A stretch of 64,000 nt of DNA. Source: Pseudomonas sp. Root562 (GTDB taxonomy: Bacteria > Pseudomonadota > Gammaproteobacteria > Pseudomonadales > Pseudomonadaceae). Below the pieces are notes generated by a model. That model worked only from the letters and a program-made list of their open reading frames with translations, was not told the DNA's origin and ran no database searches. The stretch is taken from contig NZ_LMGK01000001.1 of the NCBI RefSeq assembly GCF_001427125.1, forward strand, positions 79,820 through 143,819, written 5' to 3'. Positions within the stretch are counted from its first letter, which is position 1, and every line of letters starts with the position of its first letter. A program made the translations under genes and the position numbers. Shown piece by piece: positions 28,570 through 37,642 of this stretch.

Positions 28570-28989
28570 ATGCCGCAACGCACCGAATACCGACACTTCC
28601 AGCCCATCACCACCCGCTGGCATGACAACGATGCCTACGGTCACGTCAATAACGTCACCTACTACAGCTTCTTCGATACGGCGGTGAACACTTACCTGAT
28701 CGAAGTCGGTGGTCTGGATATCCATGACGGCGAAGTGGTGGGGTTCGTGGTGAGCTCAGCCTGCGATTACTTTGCTTCCATTGCTTTTCCGGAGCGGATC
28801 GAGATCGGGTTGCGGGTCGCAAAACTGGGCAACAGCTCGGTCCAGTACGAGTTGGCGGTGTTCAAGCAAGGAGAGGACGAAGCCTGCGCAGCGGGTCGCT
28901 TCGTGCATGTGTTTGTCGACCGCGCTTCGAATCAGCCGGTGGCGATTCCGGCCGGTTTGCGCGAGGCACTGGAGCGTCTGGTGGTGTAA
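28570..28989 (+). CDS. acyl-CoA thioesterase, 4HBT/YbgC-like hotdog protein
   Basis: 139-residue hotdog-fold thioesterase. The signature [26 protein letters not shown] (residues about 15-40) has the active-site Asp in [10 protein letters not shown], as in 4-hydroxybenzoyl-CoA thioesterases. It follows the 3-hydroxyacyl-CoA dehydrogenase by 145 bp, with a REP-like repeat between. It probably hydrolyses an acyl-CoA product of that pathway, which is inference. Ends just before a strong terminator. Confidence 0.88.
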   Translation: MPQRTEYRHFQPITTRWHDNDAYGHVNNVTYYSFFDTAVNTYLIEVGGLDIHDGEVVGFVVSSACDYFASIAFPERIEIGLRVAKLGNSSVQYELAVFKQGEDEACAAGRFVHVFVDRASNQPVAIPAGLREALERLVV

Positions 28990-28996
28990 CGCCGGC

Positions 28997-29031
28997 AAAA
29001 AAAAAATCGCAGCCCTCGGGCTGCGATTTCG
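28997..29031. terminator. bidirectional intrinsic terminator
   Basis: AAAAAAATCGCAGCCC / GGGCTGCGATTTCG hairpin. The A-run on the left serves the minus-strand gene and the T-run the plus-strand thioesterase, so it can act for both convergent genes. Confidence 0.85.
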
Positions 29032-29052
29032 TTACCAGCGAGACCTCTTCGG

Positions 29053-29544
29053 TCAGTCGCGATGGCGGTAGTGTTTGTGGTGCTTGCGATGACCATAGGC
29101 ATGGCCACGGCCCGGGTGACCGTCACGGTAGTAACGACGATCATCATGGCCACGATAACGGCGATCATCATCGTCATCGTCATCGCTCTTGTTGCCCATG
29201 TAGTTACCCAGCGCGCCGCCGGCGCCGCCGCCTGCTGCGGAGCCGATCAGGCTGCCGGTGGTGCCGCCCACACTGCGGCCGACCACGTTACCGCCAGCCG
29301 CGCCCAACGCACCACCAATGGCGGCTTCGCCACGGCTGCGTTTGTCTGCGCCAACTGCGCTACCACCCGCGCCACCCAGGGCCGCGCCGATAGTGGAACC
29401 TGTATTGCCGCCAATCGATTGGCCGACGACTGAGCCTAGAACCCCGCCCAATGCGCCGCCCACACCTGCTTCGGTGGTGCCGCCGGCAGAGGCAATGCCA
29501 CTGACCAGGCCAAGGGACAACAAGAGAATCGAGGAGAACTTCAT
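29053..29544 (-). CDS. glycine-zipper protein with acidic/basic C-terminal tail
   Basis: 163-residue exported protein. Signal peptide residues 1-20 (MKFSSILLLSLGLVSGIASA). Residues 24-115 are repeated GxxxG glycine zippers (GALGGVLGSVVGQSIGG, GSLIGSAAGGGAGGALG), which insert in or pack against membranes. The end is unusual: seven consecutive Asp, then an Arg/Tyr/His-rich tail (GHAYGHRKHHKHYRHRD). Similar glycine-zipper proteins are common outer-membrane or periplasmic proteins. The charged tail might bind metal or anionic polymer, which is speculation. ATG at 29544 with GAGG upstream. Confidence 0.8.
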   Translation of the reverse strand: MKFSSILLLSLGLVSGIASAGGTTEAGVGGALGGVLGSVVGQSIGGNTGSTIGAALGGAGGSAVGADKRSRGEAAIGGALGAAGGNVVGRSVGGTTGSLIGSAAGGGAGGALGNYMGNKSDDDDDDDRRYRGHDDRRYYRDGHPGRGHAYGHRKHHKHYRHRD

Positions 29545-29698
29545 GGAGGAACCTCAAGGGGATGACGACGCGATCCTGAGGCTGTGTCAGAGGTGTGACA
29601 ATCGAAATCCGACGAGTAACACGACTTCAGCACATTTCTATAAGTTGCTGTTTTTTGGGCGGAACTTAACTGTTTTTCGCCGGTCTTTTACTACTTCG

Positions 29699-29733
29699 CA
29701 AAGGCTGTTTTCGTTAGAAAACGGCCTTTTTTG
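29699..29733 (+). terminator. intrinsic terminator-like hairpin
   Basis: AAAGGCTGTTTTC / GAAAACGGCCTTTTTT with a GTTA loop and a T-run. It lies in a 359-bp gap (29545-29903) between the glycine-zipper gene promoter side and the formate dehydrogenase end. No plus-strand gene precedes it closely, so its purpose is unclear. Confidence 0.65.
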
Positions 29734-29789
29734 TGGGCGTTTGGAAATTTTTCGACAGTATTGAAACATGGATTGAACGGTCCGGCGCC

Positions 29790-29883
29790 ATCGCGAGCAG
29801 GCTCGCTCCTACAGTGGATTTCCGTCGAACACCAATGATGTGTTCACTGAAGATCGAATGTGGGAGCGAGCCTGCTGGCGATG
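29790..29883. repeat. palindromic repeat (GGGAGCGAGCCTGCTCGCGATG family)
   Basis: ATCGCGAGCAGGCTCGCTCC on the left and GGGAGCGAGCCTGCTGGCGA on the right, inverted. Same family as 11526 and 45396. Confidence 0.88.
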
Positions 29884-29903
29884 GGGGCAGATCAGACGTC
29901 GCG

Positions 29904-32252
29904 TTACGCCGACTTGGCCATGATCAACCCGGTCTCACTCGCCGCTTCGAGGCGGATCGCCACAAATTTCGACGTCGGCGTATGACTACCGTCCCCGGTG
30001 CTTTCCAGCGGTACCAACGGGTTCACTTCCGGGTAGTACGCCGCCGCCTGCCCGGCCGGGATGTCGAATGCCAGCAGCGTGAAGCCTTTCACCCGGCGTT
30101 CAACGCCGTCATCCCAGAGCGAAACGATGTCAGCCTTTTGCCCCGGTTTGAAGCCCAGGCGAATGATGTCGGCTTCGTTGACGAACAACACATCGCGCTG
30201 ACCCTTCACTCCGCGATAACGATCGTTGAGGCCATAGATCGTGGTGTTGTACTGATCGTGCGATCGCATCGATTGCATGATCAGGTCCGGCAGCTTGCCG
30301 GTGGCGCGGGTGCGCTCGTGGACCAGGTCCTTGGGCAACAGGTTCGGTTTGAAATTGGCCCGGCCCGACGCAGTGTTCCACTTGCGCGCACCGGCACTGT
30401 TGCCGAGGTAGAAGCCGCCCGGGTTCTTGATCTTTTCGTTGAAGTCTTTGAAGTTGGGGATGGTCTCGGCGATCAGATCACGAATGCGGCGGTAGTCGCC
30501 GACCAGCCAGTTCCAGTCCACCGGATGATTGCCCAGGGTTGCGGCGGCGATGCCGGCGAGGATCGCCGGCTCAGAGCGCATCTGGTTCGACAGCGGCTCC
30601 AGTTGACCATTGGAGGCATGGACCATGCTGAACGAGTCTTCGACGGTCACCGCTTGCGGGCCTTCGGTTTGCCGGTCGATGTCGGTGCGGCCCAGGCATG
30701 GCAGAATCAACGCGTCTTTACCGTGAGCCAAATGGCTGCGGTTGAGTTTGGTGCTGATCTGAACGGTCAGGTCACAATTGCTCAGCGCCTGAAAGGTCCG
30801 AGGGCTGTCGGGGGTGGCTTGGGCGAAGTTGCCGCCCAGGGCAATGAACACTTTCGCCCGGCCTTCGGCCATGGCGTGGATGGCCTCGACCACGTTGTGG
30901 CCATTTTCACGGGGCACCTTGAACTGGAAGCGCCGTTCCAGCGCATCGAGAAACGCCACCGGCGGACGTTCGTTGATGCCCATGGTCCGGTCGCCCTGCA
31001 CGTTACTGTGGCCGCGCACCGGGCACAGGCCCGCGCCCGGCCGACCGATGTTGCCGCGCAGCAGCATCAGGTTGGCGATTTCCTGGATGGTCGCCACCGA
31101 GTGGCGATGCTGGGTGATGCCCATCGCCCAGCACATGATGACGTTCTTGCCCTTGGCGTACATGCGCGCGGCTTGCTCGATTTCCACCAGCGGCAGGCCG
31201 GATTGCGCGACGATCTGCTCCCACGGGGTGTCGTCGATGACAGCCAGGTAGTCCAGCACGTTGACGCTGTGCTCGTTGAGGAAGTCGTGGTCGAACACCG
31301 CCGGCGCGCCAGTCTTTTGCGCATCGCGTTCCCATTGCAGCAGAAACTTGGCCATGCCGCGCATGATCGCCATGTCACCGCCCAGTGCCGGGCGGAAGTA
31401 CGCGGTGTTGGTTGGCTTGTCACTATTGGTGAGCATTTCGATCGGGTGTTGCGGATGCTGGAAACGTTCCAGGCCGCGTTCCTTGAGCGGGTTGATGCAC
31501 ACCACTTGTGCGCCACGCTTCACCGCCTCACGCAGCGGTTCGAGCATCCGCGGGTGGTTGGTGCCAGGGTTCTGTCCCCAGACGAAAATCGCATCGGCGT
31601 GTTCGAAGTCATCGAAGGTTACGGTGCCTTTGCCGACACCGACACTTTGCGACAACGCAACACCACTGGCCTCGTGGCACATGTTCGAGCAGTCGGGAAA
31701 ATTGTTGGTGCCGTAGGCGCGCACAAACAATTGATAAAGAAAAGCCGCCTCGTTGCTGGCCCGCCCCGAGGTGTAGAACTCGGCCTGATCCGGGCTCGAC
31801 AGGCCCTTCAAGTGTTTGGCGACCAGTGCAAAGGCTTCGTCCCAGCTGATGGGCTGGTAGCGATCGGTTTGTGCGTTGTAACGCAGCGGCTCGGTCAGAC
31901 GGCCCTGATATTCGAGCCAGTAGTCGCTCTGCTCCAGCAATGAAGTGACGCTGTGTCTGGCGAAGAACTTGCCATCGACCCGGCGTTTGGTCGCTTCCCA
32001 GTTCACCGCTTTGGCGCCGTTTTCACAGAACGCCACCATACCGGCTTCATTGGAATCGCCCCAGGCACAACCGGGGCAGTCGAAGCCGCCGTTCTTGTTG
32101 GTCTTGAGCATCATGCGCAGGTTTTTCAGCGCGTTGTCGCTGGTCAACCAGGCCTGGGCGACGCTGATCAGTGCGCCCCAACCACCGGCCGGACCTTTGT
32201 AGGGTTTGTAGCGAGGAACGGGTGTCTGGTCGGCTTGACGGTGTTGACTCAC
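29904..32252 (-). CDS. FdhF/YdeP-family molybdopterin oxidoreductase
   Basis: 782-residue cytoplasmic molybdenum enzyme related to formate dehydrogenase alpha subunits and E. coli YdeP. The N-terminus has GGFDCPGCAWGD, where only two Cys of a possible cluster site are seen near residues 57-60. Further on, FYTSGRASNEAAFLYQLFVRAYGTNNFPDCSNMCHEASG and GANPGTNHP-like VWGQNPGTNHPRM are typical cofactor-binding segments (quoted in parts). Start: GTG at 32252, which overlaps the fdhD stop by 4 bp (GTGA). The upstream open frame belongs to another frame of fdhD. Coupling with FdhD supports a formate-dehydrogenase-like role; the physiological substrate is uncertain. Confidence 0.88.
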   Translation of the reverse strand: MSQHRQADQTPVPRYKPYKGPAGGWGALISVAQAWLTSDNALKNLRMMLKTNKNGGFDCPGCAWGDSNEAGMVAFCENGAKAVNWEATKRRVDGKFFARHSVTSLLEQSDYWLEYQGRLTEPLRYNAQTDRYQPISWDEAFALVAKHLKGLSSPDQAEFYTSGRASNEAAFLYQLFVRAYGTNNFPDCSNMCHEASGVALSQSVGVGKGTVTFDDFEHADAIFVWGQNPGTNHPRMLEPLREAVKRGAQVVCINPLKERGLERFQHPQHPIEMLTNSDKPTNTAYFRPALGGDMAIMRGMAKFLLQWERDAQKTGAPAVFDHDFLNEHSVNVLDYLAVIDDTPWEQIVAQSGLPLVEIEQAARMYAKGKNVIMCWAMGITQHRHSVATIQEIANLMLLRGNIGRPGAGLCPVRGHSNVQGDRTMGINERPPVAFLDALERRFQFKVPRENGHNVVEAIHAMAEGRAKVFIALGGNFAQATPDSPRTFQALSNCDLTVQISTKLNRSHLAHGKDALILPCLGRTDIDRQTEGPQAVTVEDSFSMVHASNGQLEPLSNQMRSEPAILAGIAAATLGNHPVDWNWLVGDYRRIRDLIAETIPNFKDFNEKIKNPGGFYLGNSAGARKWNTASGRANFKPNLLPKDLVHERTRATGKLPDLIMQSMRSHDQYNTTIYGLNDRYRGVKGQRDVLFVNEADIIRLGFKPGQKADIVSLWDDGVERRVKGFTLLAFDIPAGQAAAYYPEVNPLVPLESTGDGSHTPTSKFVAIRLEAASETGLIMAKSA

Positions 32253-33088
32253 GCTTGATTCTCCAAAGCAGGGCTGTAGACCCGTGGCGCATTTTTCTGT
32301 GGCAAATGGATGAGGTTGAGGTTGTGTCGACGGGCCCACTGCACGGCAAGGCCCGTGGGCGACGACAGGCTGACCAGGGTCTGGATGCCGGCGCGCAAGA
32401 CTTTCTGAATCAATTCGAGACTGCAACGGCTGGTGACAATCGCCAGCCCGCCTTCAATCGAAATGTTCTGGCGAACCAGTCCGCCGATCAGCTTGTCGAG
32501 GGCGTTGTGCCGGCCAATGTCTTCCCGACCGAGCAACAATTCGCCGCGGTCATTCATGAACACTGCGGCATGCACTGCACCGCAATGCTGGCCCAAAGGC
32601 TGGAACGCGCCGATGCGCTGGCGCAGGCCGTCGAGCCATTCGGCGGGCGGTAGCGGGGCGCCGGGCAACACTTTGAGATCCGGCAGGGCCTGCTCCACCG
32701 CTTCTACGCCGCACAGGCCGCAACCGCTGGTGCCGGCCAGTTGCCGACGCTGCTGCTTGAGGTTCCAGAACGCACGGTTGGCGATGGTCACTTGCGCGTA
32801 TTGAGCTGACCCTGAACCGCTGAGCTGCAGATCATAAATATCATTGGCGTCCTCGATGATGCCGCTGCCCAGGCTGAAGCCGACAATAAAGTCTTCGAGG
32901 TCAGTCGGCGTCACCAGCATCACGGCCTGGCTGATGCCGTTATAGGCAATCGCCAACGCGACTTCTTCGGCCAGCGCTGTGCTGTCCGATTCCGAATATT
33001 CAAGATTGCTGTAGCTATAGGTCTGGCTGGCGGCGGGCGCGGGCGTTTCGAGGGCAGGCGCCGCGCAGGCAGGGCGCTTGGCTTTCAT
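32249..33088 (-). CDS. fdhD: formate dehydrogenase accessory sulfurtransferase FdhD
   Basis: 279-residue accessory protein that passes sulfur from IscS to the molybdenum cofactor of formate dehydrogenases. The essential Cys pair is in GTSGCGLCGVEAVEQ (about residues 118-132). Other family segments: EEVALAIAYNGISQAVMLVTP, SGIIEDANDIYDLQ, GREDIGRHNALDKLIG, and SRCSLELIQKVLRAG. First gene of an fdhD-molybdoenzyme operon, with a LysR gene upstream on the same strand. Confidence 0.95.
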   Translation of the reverse strand: MKAKRPACAAPALETPAPAASQTYSYSNLEYSESDSTALAEEVALAIAYNGISQAVMLVTPTDLEDFIVGFSLGSGIIEDANDIYDLQLSGSGSAQYAQVTIANRAFWNLKQQRRQLAGTSGCGLCGVEAVEQALPDLKVLPGAPLPPAEWLDGLRQRIGAFQPLGQHCGAVHAAVFMNDRGELLLGREDIGRHNALDKLIGGLVRQNISIEGGLAIVTSRCSLELIQKVLRAGIQTLVSLSSPTGLAVQWARRHNLNLIHLPQKNAPRVYSPALENQA

Positions 33089-33180
33089 GGCATCACCGAC
33101 GGTTTGGTCAGCTTTAAGACTAGGCGCGGCAAACTGTCGCGTCTAATCGCTATTACTGATGTGCCGATAGATGGCGTCGA

Positions 33181-34068
33181 TCAAGCTTGGGTCAACGATT
33201 GTTGATAGATCGCAAAGCAAGCTTCTGCCAAAGCCGAGCGTGGAGCACTGCGACGCATGATCAACCCCAGCCGGCCGAGCGTCTGGGCATTTGCAATCGG
33301 TTGCAGGCGCAAGTGCTCGGTCAGGCCTTCGAGGCCACCCTCCAGCGGCATCACCGCACAACACAGGCCGCCATGCACAGCTTGTAACAGTTGATGCACG
33401 GCGTCGGTCTGTAACAGGGGCTGCGGGGTGAGGCCGCGGCTGTGGAAGTTGTGATCGATGGACTGGCGAAAGTGCATGCCGCTGGTGAGCATGCCCAGCG
33501 GCAATTCGATCAGCGACTCCCAACTCAGCGGCGCCTCGCCAAAGCTGAAGAATCGCTGATCGTAGAGCAGACCCATGCGGGTTTCGCTGAAGGCCAGCGA
33601 GTCGAAGTGTTCGCCGTCCAGGCGTTCCAGATAGGAAACTCCCAGATCCAGACGATTGTTCGCCAATTGTTCGAGGATCTGTTCGGAGCTGAGCGCCGAC
33701 AGTTCAAAGCGCAGGTTCGGGTGTTCGGCGTGCAGGCGTTGCATCAACGGCAGCGGATCGAAGCTCGACAGCGGCACCACTCCCAAACGCAAAGTCCCCA
33801 CCAGATTGCCGCGACAGGCCGCTGCCTCGGCGTACAAGCCGTCATAGGCGGCCAACACGGTCCGCGCCCAGGCCAGCACGCGTTCGCCCGGCGCGGTGAA
33901 GCCCTCGAAGCGTTGCCCGCGATTGACCAGTGGCAGCTCAAGCTCTTCTTCAAGGCTGCGCAGGCGCATGGACAGCGTCGGCTGGGTGATGTGACAACGC
34001 GCGGCGGCCTGGCCGAAGTGCCGGGTTTCGTCGAGAGCGATCAGGAATTTCAGCTGCTTGATGTCCAT
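33181..34068 (-). CDS. LysR-type transcriptional regulator
   Basis: 295-residue LysR-family regulator. Winged HTH at residues 1-60 (MDIKQLKFLIALDETRHFGQAAARCHITQPTLSMRLRSLEEEL, quoted in part by position 1-43), and an effector-binding domain from about 90 (GTLRLGVVPLSSFDP). It is transcribed towards the fdhD operon from about 90 bp upstream, so it may regulate it; this is inference from position. Effector unknown. The downstream gap holds no recognisable terminator. Confidence 0.9.
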   Translation of the reverse strand: MDIKQLKFLIALDETRHFGQAAARCHITQPTLSMRLRSLEEELELPLVNRGQRFEGFTAPGERVLAWARTVLAAYDGLYAEAAACRGNLVGTLRLGVVPLSSFDPLPLMQRLHAEHPNLRFELSALSSEQILEQLANNRLDLGVSYLERLDGEHFDSLAFSETRMGLLYDQRFFSFGEAPLSWESLIELPLGMLTSGMHFRQSIDHNFHSRGLTPQPLLQTDAVHQLLQAVHGGLCCAVMPLEGGLEGLTEHLRLQPIANAQTLGRLGLIMRRSAPRSALAEACFAIYQQSLTQA

Positions 34069-34198
34069 CTTCGCTCCAGGGGTCGGGAAGCTACGGATTC
34101 TATCGCAAGCGGGGTCATTGGTCGGGTTGGATTCGCAAGTGACGGCGGTGGTCTAGGCTTTTGCGTCTGGAACAATCAATTCCCAAGGAGAGCACACG

Positions 34199-34648
34199 AT
34201 GAGCCTGTTCAGTTTTCTGAAAGAAGCTGGTGAAAAAATCCTCGATGCACTGACGCCCGACAAGGCTGAAGCCAACAGTGAAGCGTTGACCAAACACGTG
34301 CAGAGCGCGCTGACAGGGATCGACACTTCAAAGATCCAGGTCAAGGTCGAAGGCGATAAAGTCATTGCCACTGGCGAAGCAAACAGCCAGGAAGAGAAAG
34401 AAAAGATCCTCCTGGCGTTGGGCAACGTTGCCGGTGTCAGCGCTGTTGACGACCAGATCACTGTTACTGGACCTGTGGTCGTGGCCGCCAAGTTCGTCGT
34501 GGTCGAGAAGGGCGACACCTTGAGCGCCATTTCCCTGCGTGTGTATGGCAATGCCAACCTGTACAACAAAATCTTCGAGGCGAACAAACCGATGCTCAAG
34601 GATGTGAACAAGATCTATCCGGGGCAGTCGTTGCGGATTCCCGAGTAA
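34199..34648 (+). CDS. lysM: BON-LysM protein (Kbp/YgaU-like)
   Basis: 149-residue protein with a BON domain at about residues 25-90 (VEGDKVIATGEANSQEEKEK) and a C-terminal LysM domain at about 98-148 (VVEKGDTLSAISLRVYGNAN, ending YPGQSLRIPE). E. coli YgaU/Kbp of this layout is a cytoplasmic potassium-binding protein; no signal peptide is visible here either. The start follows AAGGAGAGCAC. Monocistronic and divergent from the LysR gene. Confidence 0.93.
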   Translation: MSLFSFLKEAGEKILDALTPDKAEANSEALTKHVQSALTGIDTSKIQVKVEGDKVIATGEANSQEEKEKILLALGNVAGVSAVDDQITVTGPVVVAAKFVVVEKGDTLSAISLRVYGNANLYNKIFEANKPMLKDVNKIYPGQSLRIPE

Positions 34649-34658
34649 AAACAAAACC

Positions 34659-34789
34659 CGTGGCAAGGGAGCTTGCTCCCGCTGGCGTGCGAAGCACTCC
34701 CAATCCGGCTGATGTGTTCTTTCTGATAGATCATGTCAGCTGAAGTGCGCCTGCTGCGCAGCCGAGCGGGAGCAAGCTCCCTCGCCACA
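34659..34789. repeat. REP-like palindromic element (GGGAGCTTGCTCCC family)
   Basis: CGTGGCAAGGGAGCTTGCTC at the left and GAGCAAGCTCCCTCGCCACA at the right, around a variable centre. It lies between the convergent lysM and yrfG genes. Confidence 0.88.
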
Positions 34790-34794
34790 AGGTC

Positions 34795-35457
34795 TCAAAG
34801 CCCGGCAATCAAATCCCGATAATCCTCAACTGCCGCAAACTCCGCCGTATCCCTCGGCCCTTGTCGGCTGTCCGGTTCTTTTACGGCCAGCAAATGCGCC
34901 ACGCCAAAGTTTCGCGCACTGCGCAGGATCGACAGGGTGTCATCGATGAACAGACTGCGCGCCGGGTCGAAGTCGATGTCGGCCTGCAACGCCTCCCAGA
35001 ACTGCGGGTTTTCCTTGGGGAAACCGTAATCGTGTGAGCTGATCAACCGCTCGAAGTAGGGCGCCAGTTCGATTTTTTCCAGTTTCAAGGACAGCGAATC
35101 GCGGTGTGCGTTGGTGATCAGCACCACGCGTTTGCCGGCCTGTTTGATCGCCGCCAGGAACGTGTCCGCGTCCGGGCGCAGGGCGATCAGATGAGCGGTT
35201 TCCAGTTTCAGGTCGCGCACCGACAGTTTCAGTTCGGCGCTCCAGAAATCCAGGCAGTACCACTGCAACTGACCGGCATGGCGCTCGAACAACGGTTGCA
35301 ACTCCATCTCGGCCATGGCCCGGCTCACGCCGTGCAGGTCTGCATAACGCTGGGGCAAATGCTCCAGCCAGAAGTGGTTATCGAAATGCAGGTCCAGCAG
35401 CGTGCCATCCATATCCAGCAGAACGGTGTCGATGTCGCGCCAGGGCAGCAGGGACAT
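34795..35457 (-). CDS. yrfG: GMP/IMP nucleotidase YrfG
   Basis: 220-residue HAD-superfamily phosphatase that dephosphorylates purine mononucleotides. HAD motif I LLDMDGTLLDLHFDN (about residues 13-27), motif II Thr in VLITNAHRDS, motif III Lys in YGFPKENPQFW, motif IV LFIDDTLSILRSA. The start is taken at 35457 (MSLLPWRDID), with CTGGAGAAG upstream; a longer frame upstream is unlikely. Divergent from nudE, the same neighbourhood as in E. coli. Confidence 0.92.
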   Translation of the reverse strand: MSLLPWRDIDTVLLDMDGTLLDLHFDNHFWLEHLPQRYADLHGVSRAMAEMELQPLFERHAGQLQWYCLDFWSAELKLSVRDLKLETAHLIALRPDADTFLAAIKQAGKRVVLITNAHRDSLSLKLEKIELAPYFERLISSHDYGFPKENPQFWEALQADIDFDPARSLFIDDTLSILRSARNFGVAHLLAVKEPDSRQGPRDTAEFAAVEDYRDLIAGL

Positions 35458-35546
35458 AAAAAACTTCTCCAGCGGTAAAAAGATATCCGAGGTAAACAAT
35501 CAGGATAGGCCGGGTATAGTAACCCGTTCACGCCAAGGAGCCGCTC

Positions 35547-36113
35547 ATGCGCCAGAAACCCACCATCCTCGCCCGCGAGATTGTCGCCACCAGCCGTTTG
35601 TTCTGCGTTGAGGAGCTGAAACTGCGCTTTTCCAATGGCGTTGAGCGCACCTATGAGCGATTGGTTGGTAAGGGCGCAGGGTATGGCGCGGTGATGATCG
35701 TGGCGATGCTCGATGCCGATCACGCGGTGCTGGTCGAGGAGTATTGCGGTGGCACGGATGCGTACGAATTATCGCTGCCCAAAGGCCTGATCGAGCCGGG
35801 CGAAGACGTACTCGCAGCAGCTGAACGCGAGCTCAAGGAAGAGGCAGGTTTTGGCGCGCGGCAATTGGAGCATCTGACCGAGTTGTCGCTGTCGCCCGGC
35901 TACATGAGCCAGAAAATCCAGGTGGTGCTGGCCACCGATCTCTACGAAGAGCGTCTGGAAGGTGACGAACCGGAGCCGATGGGCCTGGGCAAAGTCAACC
36001 TGCGCGAGTTGTCGGCGCTGGCGCAAAACCCGCAATTTACCGAAGGCCGTGCCTTGGCGGCGCTGTATCTGGCCCGTGATCTTTTGACTCAGCGTGGAGT
36101 GTTTTTGCCATGA
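35547..36113 (+). CDS. nudE: ADP compounds hydrolase NudE
   Basis: 188-residue Nudix hydrolase acting on ADP-ribose, NADH and diadenosine compounds. The Nudix box runs GLIEPGEDVLAAAERELKEEAG (residues about 79-100), the GX5EX7REUXEEXGU pattern. Upstream of it EYCGGTDAYELSLPKG is typical of NudE. The start follows AAGGAGC. Its stop overlaps the cysQ start by 4 bp, forming a nudE-cysQ operon. Confidence 0.94.
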   Translation: MRQKPTILAREIVATSRLFCVEELKLRFSNGVERTYERLVGKGAGYGAVMIVAMLDADHAVLVEEYCGGTDAYELSLPKGLIEPGEDVLAAAERELKEEAGFGARQLEHLTELSLSPGYMSQKIQVVLATDLYEERLEGDEPEPMGLGKVNLRELSALAQNPQFTEGRALAALYLARDLLTQRGVFLP

Positions 36114-36943
36114 CGTTCCCTCACCCATTGATGGCCCCCGTGATTGAACTGGCCCTGAAGGCCGGTGAAGCGATCCTGCCGTTTTGGCGAACTGGCACAG
36201 CGGTGACGGCCAAATCCGATGACTCGCCTGTCACGGCGGCAGACCTGGCGGCTCATCATCTGATTCTGGCTGGGCTGACGGCGTTGGACCCGAGCATTGC
36301 GGTGCTGTCAGAGGAGGATGCCAATATCCCGCAAAGCGTGCGTGCGGGATGGCAGCGTTGGTGGCTGGTCGATCCACTGGACGGCACCAAGGAGTTCATT
36401 GCCGGCAGCGAAGAGTTCACCGTGAACATTGCCCTGATTGAAAACGGCCAAGTGGTGTTCGGCGTGGTGTCGATGCCGACCAATGGACGCTTCTATGTCG
36501 GCGGTGCCGGGCTCGGCGCGTGGCGGGGTGATAAAGGCGCTACGCCGGTGGCGATCCAGGTGCGCGATGCCTTGGCTCCCGGTCAGCCGTTCACCGTGGT
36601 TGCCAGTCGCCGCCATACCAGCCCGGAACAGGAGCGTTTGTTGGCGGGGTTGAGCGCCAGCCTTGGCGAATTGCAATTGGCCAACATCGGCAGCTCGCTG
36701 AAGTTTTGTCTGTTGGCTGAAGGCGCAGCGGATTTTTACCCGCGTCTGGCACCGACTTCGCAATGGGATACCGCGGCGGCGCAAGGTGTGCTTGAAGGCG
36801 CGGGCGGTGAGGTGCTGGATTTGAGCGGCGCGCGGTTCTGTTATCCGGCGCGGGAATCGCTGTTGAATGAGTTCTTTGTCGCACTTCCGGCGAAAGCCGC
36901 CTGGAGAGAGCAAATAACATATTTAACTTGTAATAAACACTGA
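36110..36943 (+). CDS. cysQ: 3'(2'),5'-bisphosphate nucleotidase CysQ
   Basis: 277-residue metal-dependent phosphatase of the inositol monophosphatase family that removes 3'-phosphoadenosine 5'-phosphate made during sulfate assimilation. Motifs: DDSPVTAADLAAHH (about residues 37-50), LSEEDA, and WWLVDPLDGTKEFIAGSEEF (about 84-103) with the Mg-binding DPLDGT. The C-terminal motif SQWDTAAAQGVLEGAGG (near 222-238) completes the site. Membrane association is known for the family but no membrane segment is seen. Translationally coupled to nudE. Confidence 0.94.
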   Translation: MTFPHPLMAPVIELALKAGEAILPFWRTGTAVTAKSDDSPVTAADLAAHHLILAGLTALDPSIAVLSEEDANIPQSVRAGWQRWWLVDPLDGTKEFIAGSEEFTVNIALIENGQVVFGVVSMPTNGRFYVGGAGLGAWRGDKGATPVAIQVRDALAPGQPFTVVASRRHTSPEQERLLAGLSASLGELQLANIGSSLKFCLLAEGAADFYPRLAPTSQWDTAAAQGVLEGAGGEVLDLSGARFCYPARESLLNEFFVALPAKAAWREQITYLTCNKH

Positions 36944-37139
36944 ATTTGGCGGGTCGAGTTTTTTGAATCTGTAACGCCTGTTGTTTTATACACTGTCAGA
37001 TTTTACAGGTTTCGAGTTGAATCTTTACTGCTAGTATCAAATCCGGATGCAGTCCATTGCCTGAGTAAGCAGTTTTATTATTTGCTTGAGGCTCTGAGTT
37101 TCTTCTCGGCTAAATTTACTCAGGAAGGATTTGTTAGCT

Positions 37140-37562
37140 ATGAAAATTGCCAGTGCGATTTTACTCGGCTCTTTGCTGACAGTAATAAACACAGTTTCTG
37201 CCGGAACGCTGACTATCAAGGCTCCGCCCCAAGGACTTGATTTGATAACCAGTAGCAACGGCACGATCAAGTACGGAGACAATGATTTGGTTCTGGTTGG
37301 CGCTACGGACTCCTATCAAGTAATTTCTCCAGAAACGGCGACAGGCACACCGGCGATCATTGGTTACCTCACTATCAGTCACCACGAGGGTGATGAGTTT
37401 TTGTATGGCAACAACATCACCTGTGAAATAAAGGCCCCTTACACCGTTACGGTGAATATCGTTGGTTTTGAAGTAGATGACTGTAAGGATTCAAAAAAGT
37501 CCTTCACGCAGTTAAGAAGTGAAGGGGCTAGCGATGTAATCCTTACGTTCAATAAAAATTGA
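37140..37562 (+). CDS. small secreted protein, unknown family (paralogue 1)
   Basis: 140-residue protein with a signal peptide (MKIASAILLGSLLTVINTVSA, cleavage near VSA-GT). The mature part begins GTLTIKAPPQGLDLITSS and contains two Cys (ITCEIKAPY and VDDCKDSKK) that could form a disulfide. A 42-kDa size or enzyme motif is not indicated; nothing catalytic is seen. The next gene encodes a clear paralogue. AT-richer than the flanking core genes. The ATG at 37140 is chosen over an earlier TTG; AGGAAGG lies upstream. Confidence 0.78.
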   Translation: MKIASAILLGSLLTVINTVSAGTLTIKAPPQGLDLITSSNGTIKYGDNDLVLVGATDSYQVISPETATGTPAIIGYLTISHHEGDEFLYGNNITCEIKAPYTVTVNIVGFEVDDCKDSKKSFTQLRSEGASDVILTFNKN

Positions 37563-37642
37563 TGAGTACATCATGCAACGCGGGAGGCCGGTGAGCCTCC
37601 CGAATGCTAATCATGTTTGTTCGCAGGCAAGGAAACCTGAAA

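Noticed and set aside
29733..31943. 736-codon plus-strand frame
   Set aside because: Antisense shadow of the molybdopterin oxidoreductase gene; its beginning lies in a palindromic repeat.
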